A DNA stretch of 64,000 bases from Ectopseudomonas khazarica (GCF_004521985.1 NZ_SBHZ01000016.1:62001-126000), one strand, 5' to 3'; positions 24,753-33,450 are shown, counted from the first letter of the stretch. Numbers and translations are program-made. Notes: generated from the sequence alone by a model not told the origin.

Positions 24753-25226
24753 ATGCCCCGTCTGCTCCGCCTTTGCCTGATCACCCTGCTCGCCGCCGCC
24801 CTGGGCGCCTGCGCCAGCCTCGGCAATCATGATCCGCTACGGGTCGACCTGGTCGGCCTGGAACCGCTGCCAGGCCAGGGCCTGGAGGTCCGCTTCGCAG
24901 TCAAGCTGCGGGTGCAGAACCCCAATGACAGCGCCGTGAGCTTCAACGGCATGGCCCTGGATCTGGATGTGAACGGCCAGCCGCTGGCCAGCGGCGTCAG
25001 CGACCAGAGCGGCAGCGTGCCGCGCTTCGGTGAGACGGTACTGAGCGTACCGGTGAGCATTTCAGCGTTTTCGGTGATGCGCCAGGCCTGGGGGGCGGCC
25101 GGCTACCGCCCCGGCCAGGAAGTGCCTTACGTGCTGCGTGGCAAACTGGCCGACGGCCTGTTCGGTACCCGCCGCTTCAGTGACAGCGGGACCCTGAACT
25201 GGCCACAGCCGCCAGGCGCCTACTGA
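24753..25226 (+). CDS. LEA14/WHy-domain lipoprotein
   Basis: A 157-residue lipoprotein: a hydrophobic signal with lipobox ALGAC (Cys at about 20), then a single LEA_2 (water stress and hypersensitive response, WHy) beta-sandwich domain. Visible features are LRVDLVGLEPLPGQGLEVRF, KLRVQNPNDSAVSFNGM with the NPND turn, and ETVLSVPVSIS. Bacterial members are linked to desiccation or envelope stress. GAGAAGATCGCC precedes the ATG. No obvious operon partner. Confidence 0.87.
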   Translation: MPRLLRLCLITLLAAALGACASLGNHDPLRVDLVGLEPLPGQGLEVRFAVKLRVQNPNDSAVSFNGMALDLDVNGQPLASGVSDQSGSVPRFGETVLSVPVSISAFSVMRQAWGAAGYRPGQEVPYVLRGKLADGLFGTRRFSDSGTLNWPQPPGAY

Positions 25227-25247
25227 GGCAGGCGCCGAGGGGCTGGC

Positions 25248-26042
25248 TCAGGCAGCCTGGCGGCTGCTGCGTGCGGCGACGCGGCGCTGACAGGCTTCAC
25301 CGAAGGCCTGGAAGATCTTCACCGAATCGGGGTTCTGCGCGGCCTGCCACTCCGGATGCCACTGCACCGCGAACAGGAACGGCGACAGGCTGGGCGCGTG
25401 GATCGCCTCGACCAGGCCGTCCTCGGCAGTCGCCAGCACCTCGACGCCCTTGCCCAGCTTGCGAATGGCCTGGCCGTGCAGGGAGTTGACCTGAATCTCG
25501 TCCTTGCCCATCAGCTCGGCGAACCAGCTGCCGGCGACCGGGCGCACGCCATGGCTCGGCGCGTACTGCACGTCGACCGGGTCGTCGGGATTCTCCCGGT
25601 GGTCGTTGAAACCGGGCTCGGCATAGACCTTCTGGTAGATGTCGCCGCCCAGCGCGACGTTGATTTCCTGCATGCCACGGCAGATGGCGAAGATCGGCAG
25701 GCCACGGGCGATGGCGGCATGAATCAGCGGCAGGTCGAACAGGTCGCGATCACGGTCCTGGGTCTTGTTCGGCGTCTCGTTTTCCTGGCCGTAGAGCGCC
25801 GGGTCGATATTGCTGCCGGCACCGGTCAGGTACACGCCGTCGGCCATGTCCAGATACTGTTCGAGATCATCGGTACCGCAGCAGGTGGGCACCAGTACCG
25901 GCACGCAACCGGAAAAGTCGACCAGCGGCTGGATGTATTTGTGAGTCATTACCTGGTAGTCGTGGCCCTTGCGCTCTTGAGTGCCCATGGACATCAACAC
26001 GACGGGTTTGCGGGGGGTGTTGCGGATCTTGTTGTCGGACAT
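25248..26042 (-). CDS. Class I glutamine-amidotransferase-type gamma-glutamyl hydrolase (PuuD/PauD-like)
   Basis: A 264-residue protein of the peptidase C26 family that includes gamma-glutamyl-GABA hydrolase. The nucleophile is Cys121 in FAICRGMQEINVA, and the His229/Glu231 pair is in QWHPEW. The family releases GABA from gamma-glutamyl-GABA in the putrescine/polyamine pathway, but other gamma-glutamyl amides are possible and no other pau/puu gene is nearby. A perfect 17-bp palindrome lies 13 nt upstream of the start. Confidence 0.87.
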   Translation of the reverse strand: MSDNKIRNTPRKPVVLMSMGTQERKGHDYQVMTHKYIQPLVDFSGCVPVLVPTCCGTDDLEQYLDMADGVYLTGAGSNIDPALYGQENETPNKTQDRDRDLFDLPLIHAAIARGLPIFAICRGMQEINVALGGDIYQKVYAEPGFNDHRENPDDPVDVQYAPSHGVRPVAGSWFAELMGKDEIQVNSLHGQAIRKLGKGVEVLATAEDGLVEAIHAPSLSPFLFAVQWHPEWQAAQNPDSVKIFQAFGEACQRRVAARSSRQAA

Positions 26043-26054
26043 ACGTCACCTTGG

Positions 26055-26071
26055 GACAGGCCGGGCCTGTC
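26055..26071. promoter_or_regulatory. Perfect 17-bp palindrome before the PuuD-like gene
   Basis: GACAGGCC-G-GGCCTGTC is a perfect dyad starting 13 nt upstream of the minus-strand start codon at 26042. It may be an operator, or an RNA hairpin immediately before the ribosome binding site. Confidence 0.5.
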
Positions 26072-26470
26072 GTTGCTGTGCAGACCGATACCAGCGGAAC
26101 GTCTCCGCTGTCGTATCCATGGCCTGTTTGGCTAACCCCGTGCACCAAGGCTCGTCCTGAGTCTGAGTGCCGCCATCCGACGGCGGCTCGAACCGGGTCC
26201 ACTCGCGCCTGAGCGGGGCGATGACACAACTACCCGTTACCCGGTTCGGCAGCGGAATCTGCTGCCAGTCTGCCCGAGCCGTAAAATATGTCAAACAAAA
26301 GTGAGCAAAATCATTCACCCCGGCAGTTATCCACCGGCCGCGAAGGGCCCTGAAGAAGCCGGATAACGGTGCACACAAGCTCGTGAGCCGCGAATCGAAA
26401 GTCCAATATTTTAAACACCCGCATCTCGACGGTTCAGCGCCCCAGAGCGGCGTTCGCGGACAAAACCCTA

Positions 26471-26476
26471 TATAAT
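26471..26476 (+). promoter_or_regulatory. -10 box of phnA
   Basis: A consensus TATAAT lies 34 nt before the TTG start. The -35 region (around 26448-26453) has no good match. The ribosome binding site GAGGA (26499-26503) supports the TTG. Confidence 0.55.
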
Positions 26477-26509
26477 CTGCGGTTTCTCCACACTCACCGA
26501 GGACCTCCC

Positions 26510-26851
26510 TTGACCGCCCTGCCACCCTGCCCCAAGTGCAACTCCGAATACACCTACGAAGACGGCGATCAACTGGTCTGCCCCGAATGCGCCCACGAGT
26601 GGAAAGCCGGCGAGAACGCCGACGCGGGCGATGACGTGCGCGTGATCAAGGACTCGGTGGGCAACCCGCTGCAGGATGGCGACAGCGTCACCGTGATCAA
26701 GGACCTCAAGGTCAAGGGCTCGTCGCTGGTGGTCAAGGTGGGCACCAAGGTGAAGAACATCCGCCTGGTCGACGGCGATCACGACATCGACTGCAAGATC
26801 GACGGCATTGGCGCGATGAAGCTCAAGTCCGAGTTCGTGCGCAAGGTCTGA
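26510..26851 (+). CDS. phnA: PhnA/YjdM family zinc-ribbon protein
   Basis: A 113-residue protein with an N-terminal zinc ribbon (CPKCNSEYTYED at about 8 and CPECAHEW at about 25, four cysteines) and a C-terminal SH3-like barrel (DGDSVTVIKDLKVKGSSLVVK). It is the YjdM family, historically called PhnA although it is not the phosphonoacetate hydrolase. The first codon is TTG, supported by GAGGA 6 nt upstream and by the N-terminus MTALPPCPKC. Its cellular role is unclear. Confidence 0.9.
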   Translation: MTALPPCPKCNSEYTYEDGDQLVCPECAHEWKAGENADAGDDVRVIKDSVGNPLQDGDSVTVIKDLKVKGSSLVVKVGTKVKNIRLVDGDHDIDCKIDGIGAMKLKSEFVRKV

Positions 26852-26914
26852 GCGACTACCCTCCTCGCAGAAATTGGCTAGCCTGAATACAGGTCCGCCA
26901 CGAGGAAACCCGCC

Positions 26915-27637
26915 ATGCGCAATCTGCTGCTCACTCTCCTGGTGCTGGCTGCACCCGTGGTAGCGGAGCCATGGCGCGTGGTGGGCGACGAGCAGTTCGC
27001 CCCCTACAGCTTCGTCACCATCGACGATGAGACGCCCCGCGGGCTGGATGTCGAACTGGTCGATGCGGTGCTGCGCGAGGCGCAGGTGCCGTACGAAATC
27101 CGCCTGTACCCCTGGGAACGGGTCAAGCGCATGCTCGACCGTGGCGACGTGCAGATGGCCTTTCAGTTCGCCGGCACCCCGCAGCGGCAGCAGCAGTACC
27201 TGCTGGTCGGCCCGCTGCGCAGCGGCTCCACCGTGTTCATGACCACCGCCAAGACCGCCATCGAAGACTGGCAGGACCTCGACGATCTGTCGCCCTACGT
27301 GATCGGGCAGGTGCGCGGCTATGCCTACGAAGAGAAGTTCGACCGCGCGGCGCTGTCCCGCGACACCAGTGCGCAGAACCCGCGCCAGCTGGTGTCGATG
27401 CTACTGGCCGGACGCATCGACATCATCGTCGGCGATCATGCCCAGCTGCTGTATTTCGTGCGTGAGCAGCGCGCCCAGGAGCAGGTACGGGTCCTGCCGC
27501 GCGCGCTGATCCAGATGCCCCGCTTCGTCGCCTTCGCCAAGGGCGATACCGAACATGCGCGGCAGTTCTCCGAGGCGCTGGTGCGCCTGCGCGAAGCCGG
27601 CACACTGGAGCAGATCCAGCAACGCTGGATGCAGTGA
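26915..27637 (+). CDS. Periplasmic substrate-binding protein, amino-acid type (SBP_bac_3)
   Basis: A 240-residue exported protein. A signal peptide (MRNLLLTLLVLAAPVVAEP, cleavage near 18) is followed by a family 3 solute-binding domain with FAPYSFVTIDDETPRGLDVELVDAV near 28-52 (quoted in part: RGLDVELVDAVL). No permease or ATPase gene is adjacent, so it either serves an unlinked transporter or is a sensory or orphan protein. It converges on the lipoprotein gene with 4 bp between stops. Confidence 0.88.
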   Translation: MRNLLLTLLVLAAPVVAEPWRVVGDEQFAPYSFVTIDDETPRGLDVELVDAVLREAQVPYEIRLYPWERVKRMLDRGDVQMAFQFAGTPQRQQQYLLVGPLRSGSTVFMTTAKTAIEDWQDLDDLSPYVIGQVRGYAYEEKFDRAALSRDTSAQNPRQLVSMLLAGRIDIIVGDHAQLLYFVREQRAQEQVRVLPRALIQMPRFVAFAKGDTEHARQFSEALVRLREAGTLEQIQQRWMQ

Positions 27638-27641
27638 AGCG

Positions 27642-28391
27642 CTACTGCACCGGCAGGAAATTCAGCAGGAACAGACTCTGCGCATAGTTGGCCCCCATGC
27701 GCCGATAGCGCTCCTCGAGCACATGGGTCAGCAGATCGAGGCGCGCCACCATCTTGCCGAACTCCACCGCGTAGCTGAGGTTGCTGCCCTGTTCCGATAT
27801 CTCGTTGGACAGCAGCAGTGGTCGCCCGGCGGCATCTCGGCGGTTGCTCAGCATCCAGGCGGCCTTCTCGAGATTGCGCGCGGCGTTATGGATGAACTGC
27901 GCATCGAAACTGTCGGTCAGGTAGAACTCGGTGCGCCCGCCATGGGCAGTCACCAGCATGCTGCCGATGGCATAGGTGAAGGCCGCCACCCGATCCCCCT
28001 GGAACGCCGGACTGAGCGAGTAGTCCAGCGCGGCGACGTCGCGTCGCCCGCCCAGCGTCGGCCAGTCCTGGTTGTATTCGATGGCGTGCTGGATCGCGCG
28101 CTCGGCGGCGGCGGCATCAGGGAAGGCACTCTTGCGCCACTCTCGCGGGTTGCGCAGATAGAGCTTGTTCATCAGACGGTACAGGCTGTTGAGGTTGTTG
28201 CGCATGGCCAGGGTGGCCATGCGGTCGACATCGCTCTGCAACAGTTCGGCCGGTTTCAGCGGGCTGCGCTTGTAGACGATGGAATCGTTGTCCAGACGGC
28301 CGCTGCAACCACCCAGCAGCAACAGCAAAGCCAGCCCCGGTACACACCACCGTTGCCAATAGGCTGCACTGTTCGTTGGCCTCGTTCCCAT
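27642..28391 (-). CDS. Conserved lipoprotein of unknown function
   Basis: A 249-residue protein with a hydrophobic signal and lipobox LLGGC (Cys at about 29). The mature part is mixed alpha/beta, with MATLAMRNNLNSLYRLMNKLYLRNP and AIEYNQDWPTLGGRRD as the more distinctive stretches. It resembles uncharacterised Pseudomonas lipoproteins. I see no catalytic motif. It is convergent with the solute-binding protein. Confidence 0.78.
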   Translation of the reverse strand: MGTRPTNSAAYWQRWCVPGLALLLLLGGCSGRLDNDSIVYKRSPLKPAELLQSDVDRMATLAMRNNLNSLYRLMNKLYLRNPREWRKSAFPDAAAAERAIQHAIEYNQDWPTLGGRRDVAALDYSLSPAFQGDRVAAFTYAIGSMLVTAHGGRTEFYLTDSFDAQFIHNAARNLEKAAWMLSNRRDAAGRPLLLSNEISEQGSNLSYAVEFGKMVARLDLLTHVLEERYRRMGANYAQSLFLLNFLPVQ

Positions 28392-28533
28392 CCTGAGTTT
28401 CCCTGGCTGGCCTGCGCCGGAGTAGCACGAGCATCACTCAGAACCTCAGTAAAGCGCAAAAATTCCGTCCAGCCTGTGCCTTGGCGCATAAAGCGTGCCG
28501 AAGCCCCCTCGGCACGCCCGAAAAAACAGCGCC

Positions 28534-29865
28534 TCAGGCGGGACTGGCTGCCCACTGCTCCAGGCGCACCACACTCTCGCGATAGGGTTTGAGGCTCTTG
28601 GCCAGCAGGGTGATCGACATCAGCACCGCCAGGGTGGTGACAATCAGCAGCGAGTAGCGCAACGCAGCGTCGTCGGCGAAGACGAAATCGGTCACCAGCG
28701 CCACGGCGGTGGGCCCCACACCCAGGCCGAACAGGGTGATGACGAACAGGTAGATGGCCGAGGCCTGGCCGCGCATCGAGTTCGGCATGATCTCCTGAAT
28801 CGCCGCCGGGGCGACGCCGAACGGCATGCTCAGGCAGAACACCGTCGGCGCCATCAGCACACTGGCCCAGAAGGCACTGTCCATCAGCGGAAACAGCACC
28901 ACCATCGGCAAGGCGCCCAGTGCGGCATAGAGACCGACGCGCATGTTGGCGTCACTGCGCCCGCGCTTGGCCATCCAGTCCGCCAGGCGTCCACCGAAGA
29001 CGATCCCCAGGCAGCCGAACACCGCGACGATACTGCCGTAGACGATGCCGACCTGGCTGGCATCCCAGCCATAGGTGCGGATGTAGAACGTCGGCACCCA
29101 GGCCGCGCTGCCGTAGCCTGCGAACGCCAGGCCGGCAAAGCCGAAGTTGTGCAGCAACACGGTCCGCCGGTTGGCGCGAATGTAGCGCCCGACCTCGCTG
29201 AGCGGCACCGCCACGCCAGCGCCGGCACCGCGTCGTGCTGGCTCCTTGACCGCCATCATCAGCAGGGTGAAGGTCACCCCGGCAGCGCCGAGGATGAGAA
29301 AGATCAGCTGCCACGGACGCACTTCGCCCAGCAGCGGCAAGGTCACCTCGCCCTGTGCCGAGGCCAGCTGGATGACCAGGCCACCGACCAGGAAGGCCAG
29401 CCCCGAGCCCAGGTAGACCCCCATCGAATAGACGCTGATCGCCGTGGCGCGGCGCTCGGCGGGAAAGCTGTCGGCGATCAGCGAATAGGCGGCAGGCGAC
29501 AGTGCCGCCTCGCCGACACCGACGCCGATGCGGCAGAGCAGGAACTGCCAGTACATCCTGGCCATGCCGCAGGCAGCCGTGGCCGCGCTCCAGAACAGGA
29601 TGCCCACGGCGATCAGGCCACGGCGGCTGCGGGTGTCGGCCACACGCCCCAGCGGAATGCCGCAGACGGTATAGAACAGGGCGAAGGACAACCCCATCAG
29701 CAGGCTCATCTGCGTGTCGTTGATCGCCAGATCGCGGCGGATCGGCTCGACCAGCAGGTTGAGAATCTGCCGATCGACGAAGGACAGGACGTACGCCACC
29801 ATCAGGATGGCGACAGTGACCCAGGCGCGGGTACTGGAGGGATAGCCGTTATTGTTGTTATGCAC
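28534..29865 (-). CDS. MFS transporter, Spinster-like
   Basis: A 443-residue twelve-helix MFS transporter. The first helix region contains VLSFVDRQILNLLVEPI (the FVDR motif of the Spns subgroup), followed by LPLGRVADTRSRR-like loop 2-3 sequence (GIPLGRVADTRSRRG). I chose a GTG start at 29865 because GAGGAGAGC lies 7 nt upstream; the longer frame adds 51 arginine-rich residues without support. Codons 3-6 are AAC AAC AAT AAC, giving VHNNNN and creating a Crc/Hfq-type CA motif. Substrate unknown. Confidence 0.87.
   Translation of the reverse strand: MHNNNNGYPSSTRAWVTVAILMVAYVLSFVDRQILNLLVEPIRRDLAINDTQMSLLMGLSFALFYTVCGIPLGRVADTRSRRGLIAVGILFWSAATAACGMARMYWQFLLCRIGVGVGEAALSPAAYSLIADSFPAERRATAISVYSMGVYLGSGLAFLVGGLVIQLASAQGEVTLPLLGEVRPWQLIFLILGAAGVTFTLLMMAVKEPARRGAGAGVAVPLSEVGRYIRANRRTVLLHNFGFAGLAFAGYGSAAWVPTFYIRTYGWDASQVGIVYGSIVAVFGCLGIVFGGRLADWMAKRGRSDANMRVGLYAALGALPMVVLFPLMDSAFWASVLMAPTVFCLSMPFGVAPAAIQEIMPNSMRGQASAIYLFVITLFGLGVGPTAVALVTDFVFADDAALRYSLLIVTTLAVLMSITLLAKSLKPYRESVVRLEQWAASPA
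29848..29859 (-). promoter_or_regulatory. Catabolite-activity-like motif at the MFS start
   Basis: On the minus strand the sequence AACAACAATAAC begins six bases into the coding region and fits AANAANAA, the sequence recognised by Hfq/Crc for translational repression in Pseudomonas. It directly overlaps the initiation region. Confidence 0.45.
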
Positions 29866-30061
29866 GGACGCTCTCCTCGGCACCGCGTGACGCGATGCGC
29901 GGCGGTTGAATAGAGGCGCCAGCTTAGGACGATATAAAGAGCGGTGAGTATCGCCCGAAGGTGTTATCAGGTCGGCGAATGCTTCATACCCGCCGAGGCG
30001 AATGGTCCGAGCGGGCAAGCCGCGTCTGCAGCCGACACGGCGTTGCCAGCTGAGCGGAGGC

Positions 30062-31084
30062 TCAGATCATCAGGGGCGCCCGTTCGCACAAGGTCTTCAG
30101 CGCCGCGACCCAATCCGGGTGGTCATTCAGGCAGGGCACCAGTTGCAGGCTCTCGCCGCCGGCCTCGACGAACTGCTCGCGGCCACGGTCGCCGATCTCT
30201 TCGAGGGTCTCGATGCAGTCGGCGACGAAGGCCGGGCACATCACCAGCAGCTTCTTAACGCCCTGCGCGGCCAGTTCGTCGAGCCGGGTCTCGGTATAGG
30301 GTTCGATCCATTTCGCCCGACCCAGGCGCGACTGGAAGCTCACCGACCACTGCTCCGGGCGCAGGCCCATGCGCTCGGCGAACAGCTCGGCACTGCGCAG
30401 GCACTGGGCGCGATAACAATGCGCGAGCACCTGCGGCGACGCCGTGCGGCAGCAGTCGTCACCTTTCAGGCAGTGACCACTCGGGTCGAGCTTGTGCAGG
30501 TGACGCTCGGGCAGACCGTGGAAACTCAGCAGCAGGTGATCGAAGCCCTGCTGCAGATGCGGCTTGGCGCTGGCGACCAGGGCATCGAGGTACTCGGGCT
30601 GGTCATAGAACGGCGGCAGGCTGGACAGGCGCAGGTCGAGACCGCGCTCGCGCACCACCCGCCGGACCTCTTCGATCACCGTGGTGGTGGTGCTGTCGGC
30701 GAACTGCGGGTACAGCGGCGCCAGGGTGACCTGGCGAATGCCCTGCGCAGCCAGGCGCTGCAGGGTCGACTCGATGGACGGCTGGCCATAACGCATGGCC
30801 AGTTCGACCGGGCCGTGCGTCCAGTGCGCCTTCATCGCTTCCTGCAGGCGACGGCTGAGCACGATCAGCGGCGAACCCTCATCCCACCAGATCGAGGCAT
30901 AGGCATGCGCCGAGGCCGCCGGGCGCTTGATCAGGATCAGCGACACCAGCAGGCGACGCAGCGGCCAGGGCAGATCGACCACATAGGGGTCCATCAGGAA
31001 CTGGTTCAGGTAGCGGCGGACATCGGCTACTTCGGTAGACGCGGGCGAACCCAGGTTAACCAGCAACAATGCGTGATCGGTCAT
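30062..31084 (-). CDS. hemH: Ferrochelatase
   Basis: A 340-residue enzyme that inserts ferrous iron into protoporphyrin IX, the last step of heme synthesis. Visible motifs are LLVNLGSPAST near the N-terminus, LLLSFHGLPERHLH (catalytic His) in the middle and SVSFQSRLGRAKWIEPYTE. The cysteines of CLKGDDCCRTA are typical of some bacterial forms. It ends the minus-strand pair with the TIGR01777 epimerase (12 nt apart), so it is transcribed from the TGTACA-N12 promoter region at 32116. Confidence 0.95.
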   Translation of the reverse strand: MTDHALLLVNLGSPASTEVADVRRYLNQFLMDPYVVDLPWPLRRLLVSLILIKRPAASAHAYASIWWDEGSPLIVLSRRLQEAMKAHWTHGPVELAMRYGQPSIESTLQRLAAQGIRQVTLAPLYPQFADSTTTTVIEEVRRVVRERGLDLRLSSLPPFYDQPEYLDALVASAKPHLQQGFDHLLLSFHGLPERHLHKLDPSGHCLKGDDCCRTASPQVLAHCYRAQCLRSAELFAERMGLRPEQWSVSFQSRLGRAKWIEPYTETRLDELAAQGVKKLLVMCPAFVADCIETLEEIGDRGREQFVEAGGESLQLVPCLNDHPDWVAALKTLCERAPLMI

Positions 31085-31096
31085 GCGAAATCCTAG

Positions 31097-31999
31097 TCAT
31101 TGATGGCTCAGCAGGTCGACCAGAGCCACATCCAGATGGGTGAAACGAAAACTGAAGCCCGCCTCGAGCAAGCGCCTCGGCAGTGCACGCTGGCCGCCAA
31201 GCAGCAGCTCGGACATCTCCCCGAGCGCGGCACGCAGGACGAACGCCGGCGCCGGCAACAGGGTCGGGCGGCTCAGTGCCTGGCCCAGCGCCCTGGTGAA
31301 CTCGGCGTTGCGCGCCGGGATGGGCGCGCAGGCATTATAAGGACCGCGGGCGTCAGCATGCTGCAAGAGAAAATCGATCAGGGCGATTTGATCGGCGATA
31401 TGGATCCAGGGCATCCATTGCCGGCCATCGCCAAGCCGGCCGCCGACGCCCAGGCGAAATGGCAGGAGCAGGCGCTTGAGCATGCCACCATCGGCACTCA
31501 GCACCAGACCGGTGCGCAGCAGCACCACGCGCATGCCCAGTGCCTCGGCACGCAGCGCGGTTTCCTCCCAGGCACCGCACAGCTGTGCAGCGAAGTCCTC
31601 GGTGACCGGCTGGGCGCTCTCGTCCAGCTCGCGCTCGCCGCCGTTGCCGTACCAGCCCACCGCCGAACCCGACAGCAGCACGGCGGGACGCTGCTCGCGA
31701 GCCTGCAGCCAGGCCAGCAGCTGTTCGCTGAGGCCGATACGGCTGGCCCACAGCAGCGCCTTGCGCTTGCTGCTCCAGGGACGGTCGGCGATCGGCGCGC
31801 CGGCCAGGTTGATCACCGCATCCAGGGGCTCCTCGCCCAGCTCCTCGAGGCGGGCGATGCCGCGGACATCCGCGCCGCAGAGCGCCGCGACCTTGCCCGG
31901 CTGGCGGCTCCAGACGGTGAGACGGTGACCCTGTTCAGTCCAGTGGGCGCACAACGCACGACCGATCAGGCCGGTACCGCCGGTCAGCAGGATATGCAT
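31097..31999 (-). CDS. TIGR01777 family epimerase (YfcH-like)
   Basis: A 300-residue extended SDR-like protein: MHILLTGGTGLIGRALCAHW binds NAD(P), the middle has VLLSGSAVGWYGNGGERELDE (quoted in parts) with the family SAVGYYG-type motif, and a C-terminal DUF1731 domain covers about 250-297. E. coli YfcH belongs here; function unknown. The ATG at 31999 is preferred over one 7 codons upstream. It is the first gene of a unit with hemH, divergent from the FAD oxidoreductase. Confidence 0.9.
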   Translation of the reverse strand: MHILLTGGTGLIGRALCAHWTEQGHRLTVWSRQPGKVAALCGADVRGIARLEELGEEPLDAVINLAGAPIADRPWSSKRKALLWASRIGLSEQLLAWLQAREQRPAVLLSGSAVGWYGNGGERELDESAQPVTEDFAAQLCGAWEETALRAEALGMRVVLLRTGLVLSADGGMLKRLLLPFRLGVGGRLGDGRQWMPWIHIADQIALIDFLLQHADARGPYNACAPIPARNAEFTRALGQALSRPTLLPAPAFVLRAALGEMSELLLGGQRALPRRLLEAGFSFRFTHLDVALVDLLSHQ

Positions 32000-32115
32000 G
32001 GCATCGTCCTCGCATGGCATTGGAAGAAACTTCGCCTTTAGTCTGGTTTATGACGCGCACAGGTGCCGCGTTTGTCCTAAACCTAAAGCAAGGGAGCAGC
32101 ACTTTCGGCGACAGC

Positions 32116-32139
32116 TGTACATGAAAACATTCTTGTATA
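32116..32139. promoter_or_regulatory. LitR-type operator in the divergent epimerase/FAD-oxidoreductase promoter
   Basis: TGTACA (32116-32121), 12 nt, then TGTATA (32134-32139). On the minus strand it reads TATACA-N12-TGTACA. It has the same 18-nt repeat as the two sites upstream of the DUF523/litR operon, and I recall T(G/A)TACA-N12-TGTACA as the binding consensus of class II LitR in P. putida. Confidence 0.65.
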
Positions 32140-32190
32140 GCTTTTGTCCAAACCGTAGCCTGTAATGCATTCAGCGCTGACGAGGTAACC

Positions 32191-33177
32191 ATGAACGCAC
32201 CCATCGCCATCATCGGCACCGGTATCGCAGGGCTTTCCGCCGCCCAGGCCCTGCATGCCGCCGGGCTAGAGATCGAACTGTTCGACAAGAGCCGTGGCAG
32301 CGGTGGGCGCATGGCCAGCAAGCGCAGCGATGCCGGCAGCCTGGACCTCGGCGCCCAGTACTTCACCGCGCGTGACCGGCGCTTCGTCGAAGTGGTCCAG
32401 CAGTGGCAGGCCCGTGGCTGGGTCGCGGAATGGACCCCGGGCCTGTACAACGCCCGCGATGGCCTGCTCAGCGCCTCGCCGGACGAACAGCTGCGCTGGG
32501 TCGGCAGCCCGCGCATGAGCGCCATCACCCGCGCCCTGCTCGGCGCGCTGCCGGTGAAGTTCAGCTGCCGCATCACCGAAGTCTTTCGCGGTGATCGCTA
32601 CTGGAGCCTGCAGGATGCCGAGGGCAACAGTCACGGCCCCTACAGCCACGTCATCATCGCCACGCCGGCGCCACAGGCCAGTGCCCTGCTGGCCGCGGCG
32701 CCGAAGCTCGCCGGGGCTGCCGCCAGCGTGATCATGGAGCCGACCTGGGCCGTGGCCCTGGGCTTCGACACGCCACTGGATACGCGCGTCGAAGGCTGCT
32801 TCGTGCAGGACAGTCCGCTCGACTGGCTGGCGCGCAACCGCAGCAAACCCGGTCGCGACAACCGCCTGGATACCTGGGTGCTGCACGCCAGCAGCGTCTG
32901 GAGCCGGCAGCACCTGGACCTGCCCAGGGAAGCCGTGATCGAGCAGCTGCACGGCGCCTTCGCCGAGCTGATCGGCTGCGCCGTACCGCCACCGAGCTTC
33001 ACCCTCGCCCACCGCTGGCTCTACGCGCGCCCGGCGCAGACGCACCAGTGGGGGGCGCTGGCCGATGCCGACCTGGGCCTGTACGCCTGCGGCGACTGGT
33101 GCCTGTCCGGCCGGGTCGAAGGAGCCTGGCTCAGCGGCCAGGACGTCGCCCGGCGGCTGCTCGAACACCTGCAATGA
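32191..33177 (+). CDS. FAD-dependent oxidoreductase, renalase/amine-oxidase-like
   Basis: A 328-residue flavoprotein. IAIIGTGIAGLSAAQALHAAG at the N-terminus is the FAD dinucleotide motif (GxGxxG at 9-14), followed by FDKSRGSGGRMASKR, the second FAD-contact segment of this family. The C-terminal DLGLYACGDWCLSGRVEGAWLSG (quoted in part: YACGDWCLSGRVEGA) is also conserved. Substrate unknown. ATG overlaps the stop-side gene TIGR02450 (ATGA). The promoter is shared with the divergent epimerase/hemH unit and carries a TGTACA-N12 operator. Confidence 0.88.
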   Translation: MNAPIAIIGTGIAGLSAAQALHAAGLEIELFDKSRGSGGRMASKRSDAGSLDLGAQYFTARDRRFVEVVQQWQARGWVAEWTPGLYNARDGLLSASPDEQLRWVGSPRMSAITRALLGALPVKFSCRITEVFRGDRYWSLQDAEGNSHGPYSHVIIATPAPQASALLAAAPKLAGAAASVIMEPTWAVALGFDTPLDTRVEGCFVQDSPLDWLARNRSKPGRDNRLDTWVLHASSVWSRQHLDLPREAVIEQLHGAFAELIGCAVPPPSFTLAHRWLYARPAQTHQWGALADADLGLYACGDWCLSGRVEGAWLSGQDVARRLLEHLQ

Positions 33178-33404
33178 GCCCAGCCGAAAAACGCCGGCTC
33201 AACCCACGCAAGCTGCTGCTGTCGAAATGGACGGCCGTGCAGCCGCGCAATCGCGAGCGCCATTTCCTGGTCACCGAACTGATTCGCGACGAAGACGACA
33301 ACGTCCTCGCGGTCGAACTGCAGGCGGTGCTCACGCGCCGCAGCCAGCACCTCGACTGGCGGCAGCTGCAGGATACCGAGCGCTGGCTGCAAGGCTGGCG
33401 CTGA
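33174..33404 (+). CDS. TIGR02450 small tryptophan-rich protein
   Basis: A 76-residue protein with the family pattern NPRKLLLSKWTAVQPRNRERHFLVTEL (quoted in part: KLLLSKWTAVQP) and a C-terminal DWRQLQDTERWLQGWR. Its ATG overlaps the stop of the FAD oxidoreductase (ATGA), so it is translationally coupled. In P. aeruginosa the same pair precedes the merR-phr genes. Function unknown; its constant partnership with photolyase suggests a light-stress role. Confidence 0.87.
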   Translation: MSPAEKRRLNPRKLLLSKWTAVQPRNRERHFLVTELIRDEDDNVLAVELQAVLTRRSQHLDWRQLQDTERWLQGWR

Positions 33405-33450
33405 TAGCTGTCAGCGCATCATCAGCCGCGACCAATAGCGATACAAAAGC

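Larger units (their letters stand above)
26043..26509. other. 467-bp intergenic region between PuuD-like hydrolase and phnA
   Basis: A divergent promoter region. It contains the palindrome at 26055-26071, a GCCGCC/GGCGGC hairpin (26169-26187), an AT-rich stretch (26283-26320) with TTTGACA on the minus strand, and the phnA -10 box at 26471. No gene is supported. Confidence 0.55.

Noticed and set aside
28495..29913. A 472-codon plus-strand frame opposite the MFS gene
   Set aside because: His/Gln/Arg/Asp-rich shadow of a membrane-protein gene; no function and no ribosome binding site.
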